Source: Thalassobaculum sp. OXR-137
GTDB lineage: Bacteria > Pseudomonadota > Alphaproteobacteria > Thalassobaculales > Thalassobaculaceae
Direction: 5' to 3'
Assembly: GCF_034377285.1 (NCBI RefSeq)
Contig: NZ_CP139715.1
Location: 4,634,001-4,698,000 of the forward strand
Length of the DNA: 64,000 bases
The first letter of the stretch is position 1. Every line of letters begins with the position of its first letter. This document shows positions 16,691 to 25,535 of the stretch, in pieces. The notes under the pieces are model-generated. The model was not told where the DNA came from, searched no databases, and saw nothing but the letters and a program-made list of their open reading frames with translations. The translations under genes and the position numbers were made by a program.

Positions 16691-17050
16691 GACCTCGAGC
16701 CTCCCCCACAACAGGCGCGTCGGACGAAAAAGCGCCGCTCGACCGGCCCGTGGGCCAGAGGCGACGCATCCCGAAAATGTACGTAAGCCACCGAGACCGA
16801 CCCGTGCCGACCCGGCCTTGGTGACGAGGGTCGTTTAGCGGAAAAACGCGACAGAAAAAACAGTAAATGCGACACCCCATGTCGTCGGCGGAGCATCGAC
16901 GTCGGAAGTAAGCTAACCGATTGGTAACGAAGGTCCTATATGATCCGGGTCGGTCGTCGGAAACGGGGACCGACTTTTGTTTTCCGGCCGACATTTCGGC
17001 CATGTGTATTCCGGCCGAGAAGCCCGGCCCTGGACAGAAGGAAGCGCGCC
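16691..17050. other. Intergenic region without a recognisable gene
   Basis: This 360-base stretch separates two divergently read small genes and probably holds both promoters. It is less GC-rich around 16850-16940. I see no RNA gene, repeat or convincing hairpin. Confidence 0.4.
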
Positions 17051-17359
17051 ATGCCGCAGGGAACCGAAAACCTGCACCTCGCCGAGACCGGAAGCGTTGA
17101 TCCGCTTCTTCTGGCGATCGTGTGCGTGATTTTCGTGATCGGCGCCGTGGTGCCGATCGCCGCCGCCATCCTGTCCAGCATGCGCGAGGACCGCGACGCC
17201 AAGCGTGCCGCCCTCGCCACCCCCCAGGTCAGCAACCCGGTGGCCGACAATGTCGTGCTCGCGGTCGAGGTGATGGAGCTGGAGCCGGTCGACACCGACA
17301 TGCTCGGCGAGGCCGCGAACGACCAGCCGACCCTGCGGGCCGTCGCCGGCGGCCGCTGA
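17051..17359 (+). CDS. Small single-span membrane protein, 102 aa
   Basis: The protein has one clear hydrophobic span (LLLAIVCVIFVIGAVVPIAA, about residues 19-38) followed by a basic SMREDRDAKR segment and an acidic C-terminal tail. A cytoplasmic C-terminus is likely from the positive-inside rule. ATG 17051 has AAGGAAG six bases upstream. No family is recognised. Confidence 0.6.
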   Translation: MPQGTENLHLAETGSVDPLLLAIVCVIFVIGAVVPIAAAILSSMREDRDAKRAALATPQVSNPVADNVVLAVEVMELEPVDTDMLGEAANDQPTLRAVAGGR

Positions 17360-17385
17360 TCAGCACTCGAGCTGCCGCAGCGGCG

Positions 17386-18555
17386 TCAGAACCGCCGCGG
17401 CAGGTAGGTCGAGATCCAGGCCGTGGCCAGCAGCAGGACGCCGAGCGCCACGAAGACGGCCGTAAGCGGGAAATACAGCAGCAGCACGGCATAGACCGCC
17501 GCCGGCAGAAGCTGGGACACTTCGATATAGGTCCGGAAGACCGAGGTCATCTCGGAACGCTCATAGGCATGGACCGAGCGCAGGAACGGGATGTTGCCGA
17601 GCGCGTCCAGGGTCATCGCCCCCGCCGATCCGACGAAGAACAGCACCGCCACGAGCTCCGGCGACGGCTGGGTCAGGCCGGCGACCATGCAGACCGATCC
17701 GGTGAACAGGAACGACAGGATGATCACCCGCCGTATCCCGAGTTCCCGCGCCAGCCTCCCCGCCAACGGAGCGCCGAACAGCAACCCCTGCCCGGCCGAC
17801 AGCATGATTGCCGACAGCATCTCGTCGCCGCCGTACTTGGCGATATACAGCGGCGGGTAGACGAAGAACGCGGCCCAGTAGGAGCTCCGGGCGAACGGGA
17901 TCGCCCAGGCCAGCCGCAGCCGGGGCTGCGCCAGATAGCGCCGGATATTCGCCCAGGGTGTGGGGGGACGCTTCTTGGCCGGGGCGACCCGTGGATCCTC
18001 GCGCATCCGCAGCACCCAGAAATAGGCAAGCGCCACGACCGCGAAGATGGCGCTCGGCACGCACACCGCTTCCAGCCCGAAGGTCTTGTACAGGTAGATG
18101 CCGAGGCCCGGCCCGGTGAACCAGGCCACCCCCATGAAGGCGAGGCGCCGCGGCTCGGCGGTCACGAAGTCCTTTCGGGCGATATAGTCGAGGATATAGA
18201 GGTTCAGCGAGATGTTGACGCAGACCACCGCCAGGGCGCGGAACTGCAGTGCGCCGACGAACGGGATCGCGGTTTCCGCCAGCATCAGCAGGGGCGCCGC
18301 CATCATGAAGACGCAACCCGCGCTGAAGATCCATTTCCGGCGGATCACCCGGATCACCACCGGCACCGCGAAACTCGCCAGCAGGGCGACCACCCCGATC
18401 ACCGTATAGGCCAGGCTGACATTCCGCGCGGAATCGAGGAGCCGGTAGGCCTCCAGCGGAATCACGCCGGCAACGAGCGCCCGCGAGAAGGCTTCGGTCG
18501 CCGACAGGGCCGCGAAAACGGTCGCCCCAGGCTTGTCGACCACCCGAAGCCACAT
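17386..18555 (-). CDS. Major facilitator superfamily transporter
   Basis: The protein of about 389 residues is a polytopic membrane protein with roughly twelve hydrophobic segments and basic cytoplasmic loops (IRVIRRKW, RMREDP, GRLARELGIRRVI) typical of MFS carriers. The substrate cannot be predicted. The start is uncertain: the frame opens at a TTG (18573), with the first ATG at 18555. It converges on the small membrane-protein gene ending at 17359. Confidence 0.75.
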   Translation of the reverse strand: MWLRVVDKPGATVFAALSATEAFSRALVAGVIPLEAYRLLDSARNVSLAYTVIGVVALLASFAVPVVIRVIRRKWIFSAGCVFMMAAPLLMLAETAIPFVGALQFRALAVVCVNISLNLYILDYIARKDFVTAEPRRLAFMGVAWFTGPGLGIYLYKTFGLEAVCVPSAIFAVVALAYFWVLRMREDPRVAPAKKRPPTPWANIRRYLAQPRLRLAWAIPFARSSYWAAFFVYPPLYIAKYGGDEMLSAIMLSAGQGLLFGAPLAGRLARELGIRRVIILSFLFTGSVCMVAGLTQPSPELVAVLFFVGSAGAMTLDALGNIPFLRSVHAYERSEMTSVFRTYIEVSQLLPAAVYAVLLLYFPLTAVFVALGVLLLATAWISTYLPRRF

Positions 18556-18674
18556 GGGGAAGCGGATTTCCAAAACCTATGCCCTGCGATGAACCTGCCC
18601 CGACGAAGGGTTCAGTATCAAACGCAATGGCGCTCGGTGCACCCCCTTAGACGCCCGACGCGGCAGGAAAGAGG

Positions 18675-19001
18675 CTAGGTGGATCCGGCGCCGGGCTCGG
18701 CGTCCCGGGCGGCGAGGATGGCGGCGACCAGATCGTCGGGGACGCTCTCCAGCGCCTCGGCCTCCGGCCGCGTCAGGGTCTCCGCCGCCAGGTCCCGGAC
18801 CTTGCGGTAGGCGGTCAGGTAGCGCCGGCAGACGGGACAGGTGCGCGTGTGGAAATCCACCGCCGCCCGAGCCACCGATCCGAGTTCGCCGTCGATGTAG
18901 GCATCAACGACCGCCTCGAACTGGGTACAGGTCAGCAGTCCCGGCAGCCGGGCCTCCAGCCAGTGCTGGATACGCCATCTGAGCTTGCGACGCGTGATCA
19001 C
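18675..19001 (-). CDS. Zinc-finger anti-sigma factor, soluble type
   Basis: The 108-residue protein has an anti-sigma zinc-binding motif, FHTRTCPVCRRYL (H-x3-C-x2-C), preceded by the typical FEAVVDAYIDGEL helix. No transmembrane segment is present, so it is a cytoplasmic anti-sigma factor, possibly redox- or metal-responsive through its cysteines. I chose GTG 19001, which overlaps the sigma-factor stop (GTGA) and has GGAG five bases upstream; a frame open to 19022 lacks this logic. Confidence 0.75.
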   Translation of the reverse strand: MITRRKLRWRIQHWLEARLPGLLTCTQFEAVVDAYIDGELGSVARAAVDFHTRTCPVCRRYLTAYRKVRDLAAETLTRPEAEALESVPDDLVAAILAARDAEPGAGST

Positions 19002-19609
19002 GACCGCTCCAATTCGTTCCAAAGCGGCTCGACCAGCGTCTTCAGCGCCGCGCGGGCGCGATGCAGCCGAACCTTCAATGCTCCCTCCGCGATGCCCACC
19101 ATCTCCGCCGCTTCCCGGGTGCTGTATCCCTCAATGTCGCGCAGGAGCAGAACGATACGGTAGCCCTCTGGGAGTTCGTCGATTTTCTGCCGCATGAACC
19201 GGCGGATCCGGGCCGCCTCCAACTCGTTCTCCGGATCGCGTAGCGCCGTGCGCGGCTCGCCCATGCGCACGCCATCCGCATCGAAGGCCGGCAGCAGGTC
19301 GTCGATCGGAGTCTCGGCCAGCCGCTTGGCGGAGCGCAAGCGCATCAGGCAGGCATTGCCGGTAATGCGGTGCAGCCACCCGGAAAACGAACCGTGCGGC
19401 TCAAACCGGGCAATCCCCCGATGCACGGAGAGAAACGCGTCCTGCAGGCAATCCTGGGCCGTCGCCTCGTCGCGCACCATGCGCCGGGCGACCGCGAGCA
19501 GGCGGGCGCCGTGATCGCGGACCAGACGCTCGAACGCCGCGCGGTCCCCCGCCTGCAAGCCGGCGACAAGGGCGCTGTCGTCCGCCGGATCGCCGCCCGT
19601 GCTCCCCAT
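18998..19609 (-). CDS. ECF-type RNA polymerase sigma factor
   Basis: The 203-residue protein has sigma region 2 (RLLAVARRMVRDEATAQDCLQDAFLSVHRGIARFEP) and region 4 (LPEGYRIVLLLRDIEGYSTREAAEMVGIAEGALKVRLHRARAAL), a standard two-domain extracytoplasmic-function sigma factor. It is followed, with a four-base overlap, by its probable anti-sigma factor. ATG 19609 is preceded by GGGAGAAGGG. Target promoters and the inducing signal are unknown. Confidence 0.9.
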   Translation of the reverse strand: MGSTGGDPADDSALVAGLQAGDRAAFERLVRDHGARLLAVARRMVRDEATAQDCLQDAFLSVHRGIARFEPHGSFSGWLHRITGNACLMRLRSAKRLAETPIDDLLPAFDADGVRMGEPRTALRDPENELEAARIRRFMRQKIDELPEGYRIVLLLRDIEGYSTREAAEMVGIAEGALKVRLHRARAALKTLVEPLWNELERS

Positions 19610-19882
19610 ACCCTTCTCCCGGCTCCGGACGCCGCGGGCGCCGACCTTCCAACAAGACGGACGCCTTCTAGCACGCCGCGCCTCGGCCCATCGATCATCC
19701 GGACCGCCGATCATGGGGAATTGATTCAGGTCAAGGCAATGGCTTGACGGCTGTTCCTAAGGTTACCGAGGTTCGGGGCGGACCGAGGGGTCTGGCGCAG
19801 GTGAGCCGTGACAGGGAGCATGGGCTCGGCAAGACTGTCGGCTCCGCGGCCGGGGGCGGCGTGACGCGAAGGAGGGGCGAGC

Positions 19883-21139
19883 ATGAAAGCACTCATCATC
19901 GGTGGCGGCATCGGCGGCCTCGCCACCGCGCTCAGCCTCCACGAGCAGGGCATCGACGCCCATGTCTACGAGCAGTCGATGACGATTCGCGAGCTCGGGG
20001 TGGGCATCAACACCCTGCCCCATGCCATCAAGGAGCTCGCCGATCTCGGGCTGCTGGAAAGGCTCGATGCGGTCGCCATCCGGACCTACGAGTTGATCTA
20101 CCAGAACCGCTTCGGCCAGGAGATCTGGCGCGATCTGCGCGGCACCGATGCGGGCTACGACTTCCCGCAGTTCTCGATCCACCGCGGCAAGCTTCAGGCC
20201 CTGCTGCTGGAGGCGGTGCGCGAGCGGCTGGGCGACGACCATATCCATACCGGCCACCAGCTCCTCGGCTTCGAGGACGACGGCGCGACCGTCACCGCCA
20301 CCTTCGAGCGTCGCGACACCGCCACCCGGGTGACCGCGGCCGGGGACGTGCTGATCGGCTGCGACGGCATCCATTCCAAGGTCCGCGAGACCTTCTATTC
20401 CGACGAGGGCCCGCCGAGCTGGAACGGGCTGATGCTGTGGCGAGGCGCCGTCGAAGGCGACCCATTCCTGACCGGCCGCTCGATGATCATCGCCGGCGGC
20501 ATGAACGCCAAGTTCGTCTGCTATCCGATCTACAACGACCCGGACACGCCCGGTAAGATGCTCATCAACTGGGCCGTGGTCGCCCGGCTGGGCGACGGAA
20601 ACCGCCCGCCGCCCCGGCGCGAGAACTGGAGCCGGCTCGGCGACCGGGCCGACGTGATGCAGTATGTGGACGGCGTGTTCGAGCTCGACCTGATCGACCC
20701 GGTCGACCTGATCACCCAGACCGTCGATTTCTACGAGTTTCCGATGTGCGACCGCGATCCGGTCGAGCGCTGGTCCTTCGGCCGGGTTACCCTGCTCGGC
20801 GATGCCGCGCATCCGATGTACCCGGTGGGCTCCAACGGCGCGAGCCAGGCGATCCTCGACGCCCGCTGCCTCGCGCCCCTGCTGGCGACCTGCGACGGCG
20901 ATGTGGAGGGGGCCCTGAAGGCCTACGAGGCGGAGCGCCTGCCGACGACCGCGGAAATCGTGCGCACCAACCGGACCGGCGGCCCGGAAGGTGTGATCGA
21001 TCTGGTGGAGAGCCGGTCGCCCCAGCGGTTCGCCAAGCTGGACGATGTGGCGAGCCGGGAAGAGCTGGAGGCTATCGTGCGCGGATACGCGACCCTGGCC
21101 AAGTTCAGCCAGTCGGACGTCAACCGCGTTCGGGCTTGA
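19883..21139 (+). CDS. FAD-dependent aromatic-type monooxygenase
   Basis: The 418-residue protein is a class A flavin hydroxylase related to salicylate hydroxylase and PhzS. It has the FAD motif IIGGGIGGLATAL (residues 5-17), the GCDGIHSKVR motif and the GDAAHPMYPVGSNGASQAI motif. GGAGGGG precedes ATG 19883. The gene stands alone, so context gives no substrate; NAD(P)H-dependent hydroxylation of an aromatic ring is the family norm. Confidence 0.88.
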   Translation: MKALIIGGGIGGLATALSLHEQGIDAHVYEQSMTIRELGVGINTLPHAIKELADLGLLERLDAVAIRTYELIYQNRFGQEIWRDLRGTDAGYDFPQFSIHRGKLQALLLEAVRERLGDDHIHTGHQLLGFEDDGATVTATFERRDTATRVTAAGDVLIGCDGIHSKVRETFYSDEGPPSWNGLMLWRGAVEGDPFLTGRSMIIAGGMNAKFVCYPIYNDPDTPGKMLINWAVVARLGDGNRPPPRRENWSRLGDRADVMQYVDGVFELDLIDPVDLITQTVDFYEFPMCDRDPVERWSFGRVTLLGDAAHPMYPVGSNGASQAILDARCLAPLLATCDGDVEGALKAYEAERLPTTAEIVRTNRTGGPEGVIDLVESRSPQRFAKLDDVASREELEAIVRGYATLAKFSQSDVNRVRA

Positions 21140-21148
21140 TGCCCGAGC

Positions 21149-21715
21149 TTAGACGCCGATGCGGTGGCCGAAGGTCGCGGGGTCGTAGATCAGGCAGTAG
21201 CGGTCCCGCTTCACCCCGTCGCTGCTGAGCGGCAGGATCAGGCGCACATAGGCCCAGCGCCGGTTACGCGACCCGACGAACTCGCGCCGCGCCAGGTCGG
21301 GTTCGCCGGAGTCCATGATTGTCTGCAACCGCTCGCTCACGCCCGCATACTCTTCGTCCCGATAGGTCTCCAGCATCCGCACACCGGTCATCGACCGGCC
21401 ATGCCCCTGGTCCATCAGCGTGGCCGACAGCCGCACGACCCAATCCCCGATCTGAGGGTCCCATTCGATGAGGCTGATGCCCTTGATCGCTTCGACCGGC
21501 ATCTCGACCGGGTCAACGGTGACCGGCAGCCGGTCTACGGCATCCCTGCGCCAGACCGACAGGCACTGGGCGAGGATCGGATAGCCCTCGACAGCCTCCA
21601 GTGCCAGGGGCACATGAAGCCCAGGCATGGTCAGCAGGCGTTCGTCGGAATCGTGCAGAGGCATCAGCGAGAGCCCGTAAAGCGGAGACGCGCGATCCTC
21701 GGAAATGGGTTGCAA
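21149..21715 (-). CDS. PAS_5-like protein, paralogue 2
   Basis: The protein (188 residues from the chosen start) resembles the alphaproteobacterial PAS_5-type family: RLPVTVDPVEMPVEAIKGISLIEWDP, then WVVRLSATLMDQGHGRSMTGVRM and a C-terminal RRWAYVRLILPLSSDGVKRDRYCLIYDP. It is a close paralogue of the gene just upstream (21763-22281). The start is uncertain: a TTG at 21766 overlaps the upstream stop, whereas TTG 21715 has GGAGGA at good spacing. PAS-type folds usually bind small ligands, but no output domain is attached. Confidence 0.65.
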   Translation of the reverse strand: MQPISEDRASPLYGLSLMPLHDSDERLLTMPGLHVPLALEAVEGYPILAQCLSVWRRDAVDRLPVTVDPVEMPVEAIKGISLIEWDPQIGDWVVRLSATLMDQGHGRSMTGVRMLETYRDEEYAGVSERLQTIMDSGEPDLARREFVGSRNRRWAYVRLILPLSSDGVKRDRYCLIYDPATFGHRIGV

Positions 21716-21762
21716 AGCTGATCTTTCCTCCGCTTTCACAAGCGAACCGCCCGGTATCGATA

Positions 21763-22281
21763 TCAAGGATCTATACGGCGGCCGAACGCTTCCGGATCTA
21801 TGACGAACGCATAGCTGTCGGGTTTACCCCCATCGCTGCTCAGCGGCAGAACCAGACGGACGAAGGACCAAACACGACCTTCTCGATCCATATACTCCCG
21901 CCGCATGAGGTCCGGTCGGCCGCTGTCGACCACCGCCTTCACCGCATCCCGGATAACGGGAGCGTCATCGGCACGAAATGCGTTCGCCATGCGCTCACCC
22001 CGCATGGACCGGCCATAGCCGTCATCCAGAAGCGTGGCGGAAAGGCGGATGACCCAGTCCTCAATGTCCTCGTCCCAGAACAGCAGGCTGATGCCTTTGA
22101 TCAGCGCTGGCGGCAGGTCGAGCGGGTCCAGGGTGCTGGGCAGGCCGTCCGTCGCAGAGTCGCGCCAGACCTTTAGCGCCGCATCAAGCAACGGATAGTC
22201 GCTCACCTGCTCGATGGGCAAGGAGACGTAGGAACTCGGCCAGTTGAGAAACTGCTCCGGCCATTTCATCGACGCCGTCAT
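21763..22281 (-). CDS. PAS_5-like protein, paralogue 1
   Basis: The 172-residue protein shares with the downstream gene the blocks GLPSTLDPLDLPPALIKGIS, DWVIRLSATLLDDGYGRSM and FVRLVLPLSSDGGKPDSYAFVIDPEAFG. This shows a tandem duplication. ATG 22281 has no ribosome-binding sequence in front; a leaderless transcript or the internal ATG 22269 are alternatives. Immediately upstream lie repeated TATACGAT sites including a 12-bp palindrome. Confidence 0.7.
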   Translation of the reverse strand: MTASMKWPEQFLNWPSSYVSLPIEQVSDYPLLDAALKVWRDSATDGLPSTLDPLDLPPALIKGISLLFWDEDIEDWVIRLSATLLDDGYGRSMRGERMANAFRADDAPVIRDAVKAVVDSGRPDLMRREYMDREGRVWSFVRLVLPLSSDGGKPDSYAFVIDPEAFGRRIDP

Positions 22282-22339
22282 ATACGATCAGCCTACATCA
22301 ACGCGTCTCTACCAACGTTATGTCGAGATCGTATACGAT
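22281..22339. promoter_or_regulatory. Repeated TATACGAT sites with 12-bp palindrome
   Basis: ATCGTATACGAT (22328-22339) is a perfect palindrome. Its right half, TATACGAT, recurs as a direct repeat at 22281-22288, which overlaps the start codon of the first PAS-like gene. The spacing and position suggest a regulator-binding region for the paralogue pair. Binding is inferred from pattern alone. Confidence 0.4.
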
Positions 22340-22386
22340 TTTAGATCGGTCATATTCCCTAAATTTTCCAGGGAAAGTTCCCGTGA

Positions 22387-22827
22387 TCAGGGCGGCGGCA
22401 GGAACTCAACCTCGTATTCGGCCGCCAGACGCACGACCTCGGCCGGATCGGCGACGTTGTGGATCTTCTCGAAGAGCTGGCGGAGCGATCGGGCCGGCGA
22501 GACCCAGAACAGCGCTTTCACGTCCTTGCCGGAGTTGTTGAAGATCCCGTGCGGGATGCCCATCGGCATGTGGATCAGGTCGCCGGTCACCGCCTGCGCC
22601 TTCCGGCCGTCCAGCACCAGATCGAAGGTGCCGTCGAGCATGTAGATGAACTCGTCCTGGGCGGCGTGGATATGCGGCGGCACGAAGGTGCCGTGCGGGA
22701 ACAGGGTCTCGAAGGTGAAGCAGCTCTCGCTTTCCTGCTTCGGCTTGTAGGTCTGGCCCAGGATCGACCAGACGACGCCGTCCACCCCTTCACCGGCGGG
22801 CGTGATCCCCGCTTCCATCACCGTCAT
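22387..22827 (-). CDS. Cupin-domain protein
   Basis: The 146-residue protein has a single cupin barrel with metal motif PHIHAAQDEFIYMLDGTFDLV and second motif GDLIHMPMGIPHGIFNN. A quercetinase- or isomerase-like metal cupin is plausible, but no substrate can be named. ATG 22827, with GGAGG eight bases upstream, is preferred over upstream in-frame starts that would run into the divergent acetyltransferase gene. Confidence 0.8.
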   Translation of the reverse strand: MTVMEAGITPAGEGVDGVVWSILGQTYKPKQESESCFTFETLFPHGTFVPPHIHAAQDEFIYMLDGTFDLVLDGRKAQAVTGDLIHMPMGIPHGIFNNSGKDVKALFWVSPARSLRQLFEKIHNVADPAEVVRLAAEYEVEFLPPP

Positions 22828-22894
22828 GATCTGTCCTCCCGGTTCGTTCGGTGCCAGGATTGAACCATCGAAGTCCCCCTTTCGGAAGTCCGCG

Positions 22895-23395
22895 ATGACC
22901 CCTGTGACCATCCGCCCGTCGGAACCGTCCGACATTCCCGCGATCACCGCGATCTACACCCACCACGTACTGCACGGCACCGCCTCCTTCGAGGAGGAAG
23001 CGCCCGGCGAACCCGAGATGGCCGAGCGCCGTGCCGGCGTCCTGGACGCAGGCTTCCCTTACCTCGTCGCCGAGCGCGACGGCGTCGTGGTGGGCTATGC
23101 CTATCTCAGCAAGTACCGGCCCCGCTCCGCCTACCGCTTCACCGTGGAGAACTCGATCTACATCGCCCACGACGCCATCCGGCAGGGCATCGGCCGCGCG
23201 CTGATGGCCGAGCTGCTGCGGATCGCCGAGGCGGGCCCCTGGAAGCAGATGATGGCGGTGATCAGCGACCCGGCCTCGGGCTCGGAGGCGATGCACGCCG
23301 CCTTCGGCTTCCGAAAGGTCGGGCATATGGAGAAGATCGGCTTCAAGTTCGGCAACTGGATCGACGTTGTCGTGATGCAACGGGCCACGGGGTAA
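22895..23395 (+). CDS. GNAT N-acetyltransferase, phosphinothricin-acetyltransferase-like
   Basis: The 166-residue protein matches the Pat/Bar/MnaT family. It has IRPSEPSDIPAITAIYTHHV at the start, the TASFEEEAPG segment, the SKYRPRSAYRFTVENSIYI strand and the acetyl-CoA loop RQGIGRALM. Bacterial homologues commonly acetylate methionine sulfoximine, methionine sulfone or phosphinothricin. ATG 22895 has GGAAG seven bases upstream. It is divergent from the cupin gene. Confidence 0.88.
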   Translation: MTPVTIRPSEPSDIPAITAIYTHHVLHGTASFEEEAPGEPEMAERRAGVLDAGFPYLVAERDGVVVGYAYLSKYRPRSAYRFTVENSIYIAHDAIRQGIGRALMAELLRIAEAGPWKQMMAVISDPASGSEAMHAAFGFRKVGHMEKIGFKFGNWIDVVVMQRATG

Positions 23396-23532
23396 CGTCA
23401 CCTGTGCTGACCTAAACCGCTTGAACCCCGGCCCCGTCCCTCCGATAGTCGCGGGACTACATCGCTGCGTTGCACACCCTGCGGGGATTCAACGCAAAGG
23501 CTGATCGCCCGAGGCGGCGACGAAGGGGGCCG

Positions 23533-24147
23533 ATGCTGGGGGTCATGCGCGGCTATGTGCGCGCCATCGAGGCGATCAACCGGGCGATCGGGCGCTGCGC
23601 GATGTACCTGGTCTTTGCGCTGATGGCCGTGCTGCTCTGGTCCTCGGCGTCGAAGACCTTCTTGGACCCGTCGCTGTGGACCCTGGAGACCGCGCAGTTC
23701 GTGATGGTCGCCTACTACATCCTGGGCGGCCCCTACTCGATCCAGCTCGGCTCCAACGTCCGCATGGACCTGTTCTACGGCGACTGGTCGCTGCGCACCA
23801 AGGCCTGGGTCGACAGCTTCTCCGTGCTGTTCCTGATGTTCTATCTCGGCGTGCTGTTCTACGGCGCGGTCAGTTCCACCGCCTATTCGCTGGGCTATTT
23901 CGGCATGGAGCCCTTCAGCTTCTTCGGGGAACTGTTCTGGGCCTTCGTCACCGGCGGCTTCGATGCGGCCGGGGAGATGATGGGCTATCTGGAGCGCAGC
24001 TCGACCGCCTGGCGGCCGCTGATCTGGCCGGTGAAGGTCATCCTGTGCCTGGGCGTGCTGCTGATGCTGTTGCAGGCGCTGGCCGAGCTGTTCAAGGACA
24101 TTGATCGCCTGATCGCCGGAGAGACCGACCGGGTGGGAGAGGCGTGA
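23533..24147 (+). CDS. TRAP transporter small membrane subunit (DctQ type)
   Basis: The 204-residue protein has four hydrophobic segments and the DctQ-type core (FVMVAYYILGGPYSIQLGSNVRMDLFYGDWS). It is longer than minimal DctQ proteins because of an extra loop around GFDAAGEMMGYLERSS, as in the large mannitol/chloroaromatic-type TRAP group. ATG 23533 follows GAAGGGGG. Its stop shares bases with the start of the large permease (TGATG), so the two are coupled. Confidence 0.85.
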   Translation: MLGVMRGYVRAIEAINRAIGRCAMYLVFALMAVLLWSSASKTFLDPSLWTLETAQFVMVAYYILGGPYSIQLGSNVRMDLFYGDWSLRTKAWVDSFSVLFLMFYLGVLFYGAVSSTAYSLGYFGMEPFSFFGELFWAFVTGGFDAAGEMMGYLERSSTAWRPLIWPVKVILCLGVLLMLLQALAELFKDIDRLIAGETDRVGEA

Positions 24148-25472
24148 TGTCCTACGAGCTGATCGCCGCCCTGATGTTCGCCTCCATGATGCTGATGCTG
24201 ATGACCGGTCAGCGGGTATTCGGCGCCATCGGCTTCGTGGGTGCGGCCGCGGGCGTCCTTCTCTGGGGCGTGGGCGGGGTGGAGATCCCCTTCGCCGCCG
24301 CCATGAAGCTGATGAAGTGGTACCCCCTGCTCACCCTGCCGATGTTCATTTTCATGGGCTATGTGCTGTCGGAGAGCCGGATCGCCGACGATCTCTACCG
24401 CATGTTCCATGTCTGGATGGGCCCGGTGCGCGGCGGGCTCGCCATCGGCACGATCGGGCTGATGGTATTGATTTCGGCCATGAACGGCCTGTCGGTCGCC
24501 GGCATGGCCATTGGTGCCACCATCGCCCTGCCCGAGCTGCTGCGCCGGGGCTACGACAAGATCATGGTCACCGGCGTGATCCAGGCCGGATCCTCCCTGG
24601 GTATCCTGGTACCGCCCTCGGTCGTGCTGGTGCTCTACGCGATGATCGCCCGCCAGCCGGTCGGTCAGCTCTGGCTCGCCGGTGTGATGCCGGGGCTGAT
24701 GATGGCCGGGCTGTTCATCGTCTACATCTACGTGCGCTGCCAGCTGCAGCCCCATCTCGGCCCGCCGCTCGACAAGGCAGAGCGCGAGCAGATCGACATG
24801 GCCGAGAAACTGCGGCTGCTGCGCGCAGGCGTGCTACCGCTGGCGATCTTCGCGTCGATGATGGTCCCCTTCGTGAACGGCTGGACCTCCCTGGTGGAAA
24901 GCTCCGCCATCGGCGCGCTCGCCGCCTTTATCGCCGCCGTGCTGAAGGGCCGGATGACCCGGCAGGTATTCGAGAACACGACGCGGAACACGCTGGCGAT
25001 CTCCTGCATGTTCATGTGGATCATCCTGGCAGCGCTCGGGTTCGGCGCGATCTTCGACGGGCTGGGTGCGGTCAAGGCGATCGAGGACCTGTTCACCGAG
25101 AAGCTGGGCCTGAGCCCCTGGACGATCCTGATCCTGATGCAGCTCAGCTTCATCATCATGGGGACGTTCCTCGACGACACCGCCATGCTGGTGATCGTCG
25201 CCCCACTCTACGTGCCGCTGGTCGGCGCGCTGGGCTTCGATCTGATCTGGTACGGTGTGCTCTACACGATCACCACCCAGATCGCGTACATGACCCCGCC
25301 ATTCGGCTACAACCTGTTCCTGATGCGCGCCATGGCCCCGCCGGAGATCGGCCTGCGCGATATCTACCGCTCGATCCTGCCCTTCGCGGCGGTCATGGTG
25401 CTGGCGCTCGCCCTGGTCATGGTGTTCCCGCAGATCGCCCTGTGGCTGCCGGACGTGGTCTACGCGAAATAG
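24147..25472 (+). CDS. TRAP transporter large permease subunit (DctM type)
   Basis: The 441-residue polytopic protein shows DctM features such as LPELLRRGYDK, VIQAGSSLGILVPPSVVLVLYAMIA and MGTFLDDTAMLVIVAPLYVPLV, and the TPPFGYNLFLMRA loop near the C-terminus. It couples sodium or proton gradients to uptake of an acidic substrate delivered by the binding protein encoded 64 bases downstream. ATG 24147 was preferred over the adjacent GTG 24144. Confidence 0.9.
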   Translation: MSYELIAALMFASMMLMLMTGQRVFGAIGFVGAAAGVLLWGVGGVEIPFAAAMKLMKWYPLLTLPMFIFMGYVLSESRIADDLYRMFHVWMGPVRGGLAIGTIGLMVLISAMNGLSVAGMAIGATIALPELLRRGYDKIMVTGVIQAGSSLGILVPPSVVLVLYAMIARQPVGQLWLAGVMPGLMMAGLFIVYIYVRCQLQPHLGPPLDKAEREQIDMAEKLRLLRAGVLPLAIFASMMVPFVNGWTSLVESSAIGALAAFIAAVLKGRMTRQVFENTTRNTLAISCMFMWIILAALGFGAIFDGLGAVKAIEDLFTEKLGLSPWTILILMQLSFIIMGTFLDDTAMLVIVAPLYVPLVGALGFDLIWYGVLYTITTQIAYMTPPFGYNLFLMRAMAPPEIGLRDIYRSILPFAAVMVLALALVMVFPQIALWLPDVVYAK

Positions 25473-25535
25473 TTTTCGCCGCACCGCAAAATCCGGTCAT
25501 CATACCCTTCTCAACCAAAAGATTAGGAGGGCTTC

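Noticed and set aside
17122-18678. 518-codon plus-strand frame opposite the MFS gene.
   Set aside because: Its Gly/Arg/His/Gln-rich composition and position opposite a clear membrane protein mark it as a shadow.
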